6,603 bases of DNA from Chloroflexota bacterium (GTDB lineage Bacteria > Chloroflexota > Anaerolineae > UBA1429), in contig JAAYXX010000122.1 of the NCBI GenBank assembly GCA_012515695.1, forward strand, positions 1 through 6,603. The letters run 5' to 3'. Each line of letters begins with the position of its first letter. Within the stretch, counting starts at the first letter, position 1. The notes under the pieces were generated by a model, which was given only the letters and a program-made list of their open reading frames with translations, was not told the DNA's origin and did not search any database. The position numbers and the translations under genes were made by a program. This document shows positions 1 to 6,603 of this stretch, in pieces.

Positions 1-3000
1 CCTTCCACGGCTCGACACTGGTATAGGCCGAGCCAAAGTGCGAATGGAAGGGCCAGTATAACAGCACGCTAAACACCGCCACATAGCCAGCGCGCAGGAT
101 AAACTGCCAGATGCCCTGCTCGTCAATGCGCTGCCGGTCGGCGTATACCCCAATCGCCAGCGCCATCATCGAGATGCCCAGGTAGGTGGGGAAATCCCAC
201 GAGTTATTAGCCCACAACTCGCCCACGGCCAGCGCCAGCAGCGTGATCTGCCAGACCAGCGCCCAATCTAACGCCCGCGCGCGTGCCCGCACCTGCGCCC
301 ACGCGCCCCGCCACCAGGCGGGCCGTCGCGTCGGCAGGGCCTCGGCCACCCCGCCGTCCGTCAGCACCGGCACGTCTACCTCTGCCGACGATTCCAGCGC
401 CATCGTGTCAGGCTCGGCGTCGGCTTGCGGCGGCACGTCAAGCCGCGTCGGCGCAAGGTCGCGGGCCAGCCGCGATAGCGCGGCCACTGGCCGCGTGACC
501 AGGCTTGTCGCCAGCCCCAGGGAAAGCAGCGCAAAGGGCATGGCTGTCAGGTGGGCGTGCAGGTCGGCATACAGGAAGGTAAAGAAGGGAAATTCGTTGA
601 TCTCGCCGTTCTGCATGACCCGGCTGGCGTTCCAATACCACCATTCGGGCCGGAAGGGCAACTGCTGCCCCTTGAACAGCAATTCCCACAGCCCGGCCAG
701 CGTCTTGACCAACGCAGCCAGCCCCGGAATGGTGCTGTTAAACTGGACATTGCTGCCCAACGCCTGCAAGCCGTTCAGCAACAGCTTGACTTCGCCCAGG
801 TTGCCCACCACGGCCACCAACAAGGCCCCCAGCAGGCCAAAGCGCAGCGCCCGCGGCCACCAATCCCCCTCGTCTTCCCCGGCGGGGATCAGGTTAAAGA
901 CCACGCACGACGCGCCCATCGCCGTCAGCGCGAAAAAGGTGGGGATCGCCAGGTTATAGGCCACCGCCGGGATGATGCCGGTGAGCTTGATGACCGTCGC
1001 CACCATCACCAGCCCCAGGTAGTAATAGTTCAGATAGCCCCCGGCAAACCAGGGGTCATAGGCCGGGAACGTGGTGCTCTTGATAACGGCGTTCAGATAG
1101 GCGAAATCCATCGGTTTTTCGCCGCCCATCGCCGGATGCCACAGGTCAGGGTTGCCCCGGCGAATCAGCCAGAACAGCAGGAAAAAGCCCAGGAAGAGCA
1201 GTTCGTTGGCCGCCAGCAACCGCCAGCGCGCGCGCAGGTATTGCCGCAGCGCCTCCCGTTGCCGCCAGGCCACCGCCGCCGAGACCGCCGCCAGCGCGAC
1301 GATCACGCCCGCGATGGTCCCCCGCGTAAAGGGCAACACCTTCAGGCTGGGCAGCAGCCACGAGAGATATCCCACCAACAGCAGCCCCAGCGTCTTGCTC
1401 AGGATATAGCCCCGGTCGCGCATCCGCCGAAAGGCCACAAACCCCAGCGGAAAGGCGATGACGCCGATCAGCGCAAACGCCAGCAGCCAGACCAGAGTGG
1501 GCACCTTGTTCACCAACCCATCCCGGTTGAATATCTCGGACCACGTGCCGCCCTGCTGTTGGATCTGCCAGCTCGCTTCGTCCAGCATCAGGTTGTTGGG
1601 CGCGGCGTCCGTATTCTTGGGCGACAGGCGCGCAATACGCTCCAGGTCATACCCCCCGAAAAGCTGCCGCACGTTCTCCATAGAAAAGTCGGGCCGCTTT
1701 TTAAAGATGAGCACCTTGGGGTGGTCGTACACCGTAAAAGACTCGTCGGAATGGTCGTCGTTAATCTCGATGCCGAAAATGCGAGGCCGCGAGGCAAAAG
1801 TAGTCAGCAGGTCGTAACCCAACTCGCCGGAGAACAGCGCCTCATAGTAGCGCGTGGTCATCGGGTAGCGCAGGGGCAGGCGCGGGATGGACTCGTACAG
1901 CCGATTGCTGGATAGCACAATGTACTCGGTCTGTTCGATCCACTCGTACATGGCCTCGCGCTTTTCGGGAATGTCCTCCCAATAGGGGTCCATCTTGATA
2001 TGGCGGTACTCGACCCCGGCGTTGTGCCCGTCAATGTTCAGAGGAAGCGGGTCATCCCAGTTCTCGAACGAGATGGTCGAACCCGGCTGGATATTCTCGT
2101 AAATCCAGCGCGAGGCGGCCACGCGGGAGACGGGCCGGGTGTAGATGCTGGTAAACGCGAACGCCCACAGCGCCGTACACAGCACCACCAGCCCCACCAG
2201 ACCGAGCGAGCCATAGGCCGCCCGCCGTTGCCAGCCCGCGTCCCATCGGCGCAGCGCCCCCCGGCCCCAATCCCACAGGCGCACGAGGCCATACGCGCCC
2301 ACCAGGGCCATCGTCGGGTAGATGGGTAGCAGATAGCGCACCGTTTTGACAAACTGCACGCTCTGGTAGAAAAAGGTAAAGGTCATCCACGTCCAGACCA
2401 GCAGATGCTCCCAGCGATGCTTTTTGAACAACTCGTAGGCCATCAAGCCCCAGGCGATCCACACGGCCACGCCCAGCGGCAGGCCCATGCCCCACAGCAC
2501 CATATTCTTGAGCATGTACCAGACCGGCTCGCGCCCCGTCCATTGGTGGCTGGGCGGATAGTCGTCCTGCCCGCTCACAATGCGCTGGATGGACTTCATA
2601 TCGTTCACCCACTGGGGGTTGAGCTTTAGCCCGAAAAAGCCCGGCCCCATAAACGCTTGCGGCTGGGCAACGCGAAACACCAGGACGGCCACGATCAGCA
2701 CAACCACGACAGACGCGCACACCCGCATGGCGTGCAGAAATAGCCGCTCCTGGCTGGTGGCGGGCAGCGACTCTTCCTCCGTCGCCACCCGGAAGGACCA
2801 GAACAACCGCCCCAACTTGCCGCGCAGGCTTATCAGCGTTTGCGACGGGGTGACGCCCGAATCGGGGTTGGCCCACAGCGCCGCCATTCGCAACAGGTAC
2901 GCCAGGCCGATAATCAGCAAAAAGGTCAGCACGCTGATCTTGGCCGAGACCGCCAACCCGAAAGCGGCTCCCAGCCCCAGCAGGCTCCCCCAACCCTCCC

Positions 3001-3631
3001 CCTGGGCAACGCGCACGGCGAAATACAGCGCCAGCGTCACGTAAAAAGTGGTCGAGGTGTCCACGGTGAAATAGTGCGACTGTTGAATGTCGAGCGCTGT
3101 CAGCGACAGGAGCAACGCCCCCAACAGCCCCACGCGAGCGTCATACAGCCGCCTGCCGATCAGGAACACCAGCAGCACGCACAGCAAATCCATCACGGCG
3201 GACATGGCTCGCCCCGCCAGATAGACGCCGTGGTAGCCCGTCTTGCCGGTGATCTGCCCCAGGAACTTGGCGACGACCACGGGAGACAGGCCATACACAT
3301 ACATGCCCTGGCCCCGGTTATAGGGGTTCAGCGGATTGATCGCCGTATCAAAATACTCTTTGATTGACTTGGGCCATTCCAGGGCATTCTCCACCATCGT
3401 CAAAAAGCGCTCGTCGGGGTGCAGGTGTTGCCCCTCGTCCCAGTCGAGGCCTGTCAGACGCAGAACCGCGCCCAGCAGCAGGATAAGCGCCAGCATACTC
3501 CACAGGATGCGGCGGTCATGGGTCGCGTGGCTCAACCGCGCTCCCAGCGCCCGCAAGAACTGCCCGACGCTATGCCAGGTAAGCTCGTGGTCGGACTCGG
3601 CCCCTTGATATATCCCTGTTGGCTCCGTCAT
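1..3631 (-). CDS. Giant membrane protein: GT39-like glycosyltransferase fused to DUF2298 (Chlor_Arch_YYY); C-terminus beyond window
   Basis: Translation from the ATG at 3631-3629 stays open for 1210 codons to the window edge, with no stop or frameshift found row by row. Residues 1-42 are a polar leader. Residues 43-62 are the first membrane helix, followed by an acidic loop (D63-W-D-E66, then H71-P-D-E-R75). Several more helices follow, then R432-YLLPIYP and a helix at about 471-493. Residues 494-700 form a soluble, probably extracytoplasmic domain. This layout is that of GT39/PMT enzymes, which use polyprenyl-phosphate sugars. A second membrane module begins near 711. It has EKPMD (838-842), Y869-Y-Y-L-G873, WWYWNASR (997-1004), NEFPFFTFLYADLHAH (1012-1027) and NSWDFPTY (1143-1150). 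The YYYxG motif and hydrophobicity identify DUF2298/TIGR03662, a family of unknown function of about 700-900 residues, so several hundred residues are probably missing. Residues 1046-1116 are a polar insert. The start lies 5 bases after the previous stop. The module assignment is firm; enzymatic function is inferred. Confidence 0.9.
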   Translation of the reverse strand, partial: MTEPTGIYQGAESDHELTWHSVGQFLRALGARLSHATHDRRILWSMLALILLLGAVLRLTGLDWDEGQHLHPDERFLTMVENALEWPKSIKEYFDTAINPLNPYNRGQGMYVYGLSPVVVAKFLGQITGKTGYHGVYLAGRAMSAVMDLLCVLLVFLIGRRLYDARVGLLGALLLSLTALDIQQSHYFTVDTSTTFYVTLALYFAVRVAQGEGWGSLLGLGAAFGLAVSAKISVLTFLLIIGLAYLLRMAALWANPDSGVTPSQTLISLRGKLGRLFWSFRVATEEESLPATSQERLFLHAMRVCASVVVVLIVAVLVFRVAQPQAFMGPGFFGLKLNPQWVNDMKSIQRIVSGQDDYPPSHQWTGREPVWYMLKNMVLWGMGLPLGVAVWIAWGLMAYELFKKHRWEHLLVWTWMTFTFFYQSVQFVKTVRYLLPIYPTMALVGAYGLVRLWDWGRGALRRWDAGWQRRAAYGSLGLVGLVVLCTALWAFAFTSIYTRPVSRVAASRWIYENIQPGSTISFENWDDPLPLNIDGHNAGVEYRHIKMDPYWEDIPEKREAMYEWIEQTEYIVLSSNRLYESIPRLPLRYPMTTRYYEALFSGELGYDLLTTFASRPRIFGIEINDDHSDESFTVYDHPKVLIFKKRPDFSMENVRQLFGGYDLERIARLSPKNTDAAPNNLMLDEASWQIQQQGGTWSEIFNRDGLVNKVPTLVWLLAFALIGVIAFPLGFVAFRRMRDRGYILSKTLGLLLVGYLSWLLPSLKVLPFTRGTIAGVIVALAAVSAAVAWRQREALRQYLRARWRLLAANELLFLGFFLLFWLIRRGNPDLWHPAMGGEKPMDFAYLNAVIKSTTFPAYDPWFAGGYLNYYYLGLVMVATVIKLTGIIPAVAYNLAIPTFFALTAMGASCVVFNLIPAGEDEGDWWPRALRFGLLGALLVAVVGNLGEVKLLLNGLQALGSNVQFNSTIPGLAALVKTLAGLWELLFKGQQLPFRPEWWYWNASRVMQNGEINEFPFFTFLYADLHAHLTAMPFALLSLGLATSLVTRPVAALSRLARDLAPTRLDVPPQADAEPDTMALESSAEVDVPVLTDGGVAEALPTRRPAWWRGAWAQVRARARALDWALVWQITLLALAVGELWANNSWDFPTYLGISMMALAIGVYADRQRIDEQGIWQFILRAGYVAVFSVLLYWPFHSHFGSAYTSVEPWK

Positions 3632-3636
3632 ACTGG

Positions 3637-5748
3637 CTATCTCTCTCCGTAAAAAGTAATGAACGCCACCTGTTGCTCGAAATCGTAATGCGCGCGCTCC
3701 ATCCCTTGCGGGAACATCTCGCGCAGTATTTGCAGCGCCTCGATATCCTCTGGATGCACAATGACCATAAACTTGCCCGGCTCGCCCGCCAGCGGCTCTT
3801 CGCCGGGAATCAGGACCTCCAGCTCGTTGTGCCAGCTCTGGTCGGTGCGCTGCAACTGGGCGCGCACGGCGTTGCCGTCATACCAATAGGGCACGCTCTT
3901 GATGTAGGACTCGCCATCATCGGCAAAGTCGTCTATGGCCCGCGCCATCTCCAGGGTAATGGAATAGTTCTTGTACGGCAAATGGGCCACATACCGCTCA
4001 AAGTAGAACGGATAGACCGCCCGCGCCTCCAGCACCAGGGCCAACACCAACACCGCGCCCACCGCCATCAGCCGCGCCCGGCGGGCATCCCAGCCAACGC
4101 ACAGGCGATGCTCCCCATTCACCGCCAGACTCACGCACCACTTGCGGGCCGCCTGCGCCCGGTAAAAGGCCAGCAGCCGCCGCCCCACCAGCGCAAGCGC
4201 AAGCGCCGGGAATAGCATCACCGCGGGCAGCACCCCAATGGCGCGAATGGCGTTGGGCACTTCTTGGGGGAAGGCCAGCGACAGAATAGTCGGCAACAGC
4301 ATTACGCCAAAAGCCGCCAGAACGGTGAGGTTGTATCCATCTCGCCAGTTCCACAGGACATAGGCCAGCCCCAGGATGAAAAAGATGGCCGTGACAAATC
4401 CCAGTTCCCGCACAAAAGGCACGTTGGCGATGAATACGCCGTCGCCGCGCACGTTGAACATCAGCAGCGCCTTTTGCGTTGTTTCCAGCAGCGTGGCCCA
4501 CACATTCTGCGGCAGGGTCGCTTCCAGGTCGGTGATCCGCGTAGCAGCGCGATAGCCGTACATTTGCGGCTGTTCGTAGGCATAGCGCCCCAGCGGGATG
4601 AACACATACACCGCCACCACGACCAGCAGCAGAATATCCTGCCAGTGGAACAGCAGCGCGCGCCTCTGCCCGCTAACGAGCGGGGTCAGCAGCATGATCG
4701 CCACCAGCAGCGGCACGATCATAAAGGCGTTGTAGGTGTACATCCCCAGCCCCAGGAACAGGCCCGCCAGCGCAAAGAACCAGCGCCGATGCGTCTTGTA
4801 CCCGCGAATCAGGAAATACCACATCAGCGAGAGCACCAACGGCACGGTAGACGCTCGATAGCCCACCCGCGTGAGGATGATGTGCCAATGGCTGATGCCG
4901 AGCAAGAACGCGGCCAGCAGCCCCACCCAGCGGTTGTACAACTCTTTGCCCAGCAGGTAGAGGGCGGGCAGCGTGAACACCCCCACCAGCGCCGACGCAA
5001 TCTTGATCGTTGTATGGTTCAGGCCGACTGCCCGCGCCAACGGGGCCGCCAGATAGAAAAAGAGGCCCTCTCGCCCCGGATGGGAAGGGAAAAAGATCAG
5101 GTATTCCCCCCGCAAAATCAGGCGAATGTTGTTATAGTTGTGGGGCAGGTCGCACCCCATCTCCAGCGGGATCAGGTCTATTTTGTGCAGCCGGAAAAAG
5201 GCGGCGAGTAGCATGGCCCCCAGCAGGGCCAGATGAATCCCGCGCACGCGTATCCCCTGCCGATTGAGCCAGGGCTGTCCATCGTCCGGCGAGGAACGCG
5301 CCTGCTCCGCTCGCGCCGGGTTCGGCGTCCACGCGGCCAGCGCCAACAGCGCCAGTCCCAGCAGCCAGATCAGCGTCCCATCCAGCGAAAAGCGGTTGCA
5401 GGAAAAGCGGGGAAAGGCCGCCACGCCCAGCAACACAGCGCCCGCCAGCGGGAACCAGGCCATGCGCGGCTGGGCCGCGGGCAACTCGTCCGGTTGGGCC
5501 GCCATTCTCTGTCGGCCATACACGCCCACAAACAACAGCGCGGCCAGCCAATACAGCGCCGCCGCCGTCACCGACACCACCGCCACAGCAGTGGCGCTCT
5601 GCGCCGCCCCCCGGTGATCCAGGATGTACTGCCCGAAAAAGGCCATCAGCACACAGGTCACGGTCAGCGAGACGACACGCTGTTGCGCCCAGGCCTTTAC
5701 CGCGGAGAGCAGGTTTCGCCCCTGAATCCTGTTTTCCTTCTCTGCCAT
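3637..5748 (-). CDS. GT39-type membrane glycosyltransferase with extra N-terminal membrane region
   Basis: Complete 703-residue polytopic membrane protein, ending in TAG. Residues 1-24 are polar, and about four hydrophobic segments lie at 25-42, 52-77, 98-112 and 123-140, followed by a charged linker (141-168). The GT39-like core starts at about 170 with the helix before FRLHKIDLIP. Its first external loop has E196-M-G-C-D200-L-P-H-N-Y-N-N, then FFPSHPGREGLFFYL (219-233), matching the GT39 pattern of an acidic motif followed by a GRExLFxYL block. Further landmarks are HWHIILTRVGYRAS (287-300), YTYNAF (337-342) and NAIRAIGVLPAV (499-510). A last helix (about 559-576) precedes a soluble tail (580-703), probably outside the membrane. 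The family transfers sugar from a polyprenyl-phosphate donor; donor and acceptor here are unknown. The acidic pair usual in the first loop appears as D-L. The ATG lies 6 bases after the upstream stop with no clear Shine-Dalgarno sequence, suggesting coupled translation. The family call is secure, specificity is not. Confidence 0.92.
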   Translation of the reverse strand: MAEKENRIQGRNLLSAVKAWAQQRVVSLTVTCVLMAFFGQYILDHRGAAQSATAVAVVSVTAAALYWLAALLFVGVYGRQRMAAQPDELPAAQPRMAWFPLAGAVLLGVAAFPRFSCNRFSLDGTLIWLLGLALLALAAWTPNPARAEQARSSPDDGQPWLNRQGIRVRGIHLALLGAMLLAAFFRLHKIDLIPLEMGCDLPHNYNNIRLILRGEYLIFFPSHPGREGLFFYLAAPLARAVGLNHTTIKIASALVGVFTLPALYLLGKELYNRWVGLLAAFLLGISHWHIILTRVGYRASTVPLVLSLMWYFLIRGYKTHRRWFFALAGLFLGLGMYTYNAFMIVPLLVAIMLLTPLVSGQRRALLFHWQDILLLVVVAVYVFIPLGRYAYEQPQMYGYRAATRITDLEATLPQNVWATLLETTQKALLMFNVRGDGVFIANVPFVRELGFVTAIFFILGLAYVLWNWRDGYNLTVLAAFGVMLLPTILSLAFPQEVPNAIRAIGVLPAVMLFPALALALVGRRLLAFYRAQAARKWCVSLAVNGEHRLCVGWDARRARLMAVGAVLVLALVLEARAVYPFYFERYVAHLPYKNYSITLEMARAIDDFADDGESYIKSVPYWYDGNAVRAQLQRTDQSWHNELEVLIPGEEPLAGEPGKFMVIVHPEDIEALQILREMFPQGMERAHYDFEQQVAFITFYGER
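3643..3648 (-). promoter_or_regulatory. Possible ribosome binding site for the GT39-DUF2298 gene
   Basis: Minus-strand GGAGAG lies 11 bases before the ATG at 3631, inside the last codons of the upstream gene (Gly-Glu-Arg-stop). It is purine rich and at the long end of usual spacing. It supports this ATG as the start, together with the absence of any upstream gap, but a site made of coding bases may be chance. Confidence 0.35.
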
Positions 5749-5754
5749 AGGTCG

Positions 5755-6603
5755 TCAGTCCGCTTCATAGGCCACAAAAAGCGGCTGTCCTTGCTGGTTG
5801 CGGAATTCGCGCAAGCGTCCGTTCGGGTAGAAGCGGCGCACCACGCCAAACTCTGCCTGACGTTCGGGCAGGAACACAAACACCGCGCGGCGGTCTGGGT
5901 TAACGAAATCCACCCGGTCGGTGATCGGCTCCATCACGTCCACTCCCACCGTCTCTTGGGCAAGGAAGGGGATTGTCGCGTGGTTGTAATAGATGCGCGG
6001 CGCCCCGAAAAAGTAGCACTGGTATTCCGGCCCCAGCGCCCGCAGATAGCGCCCCATCCGGTCCGCCACCTCGGTGTTCAGCCCGGCAAAGACGTGCGAG
6101 CGGGTATAGTCGTTCAGGTAAAAGTGGGCGCTGCGATAGCCAAAGAGCAGGATCACCGCCAGCGAGATGGCCACCGCTGTTCCCCGGCTTTCGCCCAGGG
6201 CAGCTTGCAGATACGACGCCACCTTGCTCACCCCCAGGGCCACGCATAGCACAACCGGCGGGATGGACAGCACCAGGCGCGGACTGGTGGGCGGGTTCTC
6301 TAGCAGCGCGCCGCCAAAGATGATCACCAGCAGGAACCAGATCACCAGCAAAAAGCATTCCTTCTTGCGCCAGTTGGCAATGGCATAGACCAGGCCGAAC
6401 ACGAAAAAGATCGAGCTGCCAAACTGCAACAACGGTATCCCGGGGTGATACCAAAAAGTAGGATCGGGATAAAAGTTGTAGGCCAGCGCCGCCTTGAGGA
6501 ATTGCCCCCAAAAGACGCCGGCCACGCTCTTGCCGGTGCGCGCCGCCTCCTGGTCTACCCAGCCGGAGGGAAAGATCCCCTGCCAGCTCCAGCGCGCCAT
6601 CGC
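5755..6603 (-). CDS. GT39/ArnT-like membrane glycosyltransferase, C-terminal part only (5' end outside window)
   Basis: The frame runs in from the window edge (GCG at 6603-6601) to a TGA at 5757-5755, giving 282 visible residues. The ATG at 6600 is probably internal: only one codon precedes it, no ribosome binding site can be judged, and the protein would lack the catalytic N-terminal half. Numbered from that Met, hydrophobic helices lie at about 57-77, 81-99, 109-128 and 141-157. Between the second and third is ENPPTSPRLVLSIPPVV (101-117), in the place where GT39 enzymes carry an Arg-Pro rich external segment before a late helix. Residues 160-281 are a soluble tail, probably extracytoplasmic, ending FYPNGRLREF...GQPLFVAYEAD. 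A tail of this style after the last helix is common in the GT39 proteins of Chloroflexi. The catalytic first loop is not in the window, so activity cannot be judged. The gene sits 6 bases upstream of the 703-residue GT39 gene and probably shares its transcript. Confidence 0.87.
   Translation of the reverse strand, partial: AMARWSWQGIFPSGWVDQEAARTGKSVAGVFWGQFLKAALAYNFYPDPTFWYHPGIPLLQFGSSIFFVFGLVYAIANWRKKECFLLVIWFLLVIIFGGALLENPPTSPRLVLSIPPVVLCVALGVSKVASYLQAALGESRGTAVAISLAVILLFGYRSAHFYLNDYTRSHVFAGLNTEVADRMGRYLRALGPEYQCYFFGAPRIYYNHATIPFLAQETVGVDVMEPITDRVDFVNPDRRAVFVFLPERQAEFGVVRRFYPNGRLREFRNQQGQPLFVAYEAD

Noticed and set aside
551..1915. Long plus-strand open frame of 454 codons
   Set aside because: It lies antisense to the GT39-DUF2298 gene. 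The translation is rich in Gln, Arg, Pro and His without domains or membrane segments, as expected from the complement of GC-rich hydrophobic coding sequence.
2052..2993. Minus-strand open frame of 313 codons
   Set aside because: It is out of frame with the GT39-DUF2298 gene on the same strand. The product is Gly/Arg/Ala rich with no coherent domain, while the real frame here encodes clear membrane helices and RYLLPIYP.
3629..3657. A frameshift that would make the 703-residue gene and the GT39-DUF2298 gene one protein
   Set aside because: The stop TAG at 3639-3637 follows a normal GT39 tail, and the next ATG begins a protein with its own polar leader and first helix. Two separate genes fit better.
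4264..5211. Plus-strand open frame of 315 codons
   Set aside because: Antisense to the well-supported GT39 gene. The composition (Gln, His, Arg) is typical of a shadow frame and no family is recognisable.
5233..6249. Plus-strand open frame of 338 codons spanning the junction of two GT39 genes
   Set aside because: Antisense shadow of both genes, with Arg/Gln/His rich low-complexity product and no recognisable motif.
5755..6600. ATG at 6600 as a true start giving a 281-residue protein
   Set aside because: The frame is open upstream to the window edge, and the protein corresponds only to the C-terminal half of a GT39 enzyme.

Overview
The window is a densely packed stretch of bacterial chromosome. 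It is GC-rich and coding almost from end to end, with every supportable gene on the minus strand. Read in the direction of transcription (high to low coordinates) it holds three genes: the C-terminal 282 residues of a first membrane glycosyltransferase (cut by the window edge at 6603), a complete 703-residue glycosyltransferase of family 39 (GT39) type, and the first 1210 residues of a very large membrane protein whose frame is still open at position 1. The two gaps are only 6 and 5 bases, so the three genes almost certainly form one operon. No RNA gene, CRISPR array, insertion sequence, terminator or intergenic promoter was seen, and no stretch longer than 6 bases lies outside a gene.

The most notable gene is the last one. 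It joins an N-terminal GT39-like module (about residues 1-700, with an acidic HPDE first loop, an RYLLPIYP motif and a soluble tail) to a DUF2298 / Chlor_Arch_YYY (TIGR03662) module starting at about residue 711. The second module carries the diagnostic YYYxG motif and several conserved-looking blocks (EKPMDF, WWYWNASR, NEFPFFTFLYADLHAH, NSWDFPTY). The function of DUF2298 is not established. Its first loop resembles the first external loop of the GT39 half, which suggests that it too has a GT-C-type glycosyltransferase fold.

The likely host is a member of the Chloroflexota (Chloroflexi), perhaps Anaerolineae-like. This is inferred from the known species range of the YYY family (Chloroflexi, some Archaea, a Clostridium), the high GC content and the style of the clustered GT39 proteins. 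It is not proven by a marker gene.

Together the genes look like part of a cell-surface glycosylation or glycan-export locus. GT-C enzymes take sugars from polyprenyl-phosphate carriers and transfer them to lipid, protein or glycan on the outer face of the cytoplasmic membrane. Sugar, acceptor and product cannot be read from this sequence.
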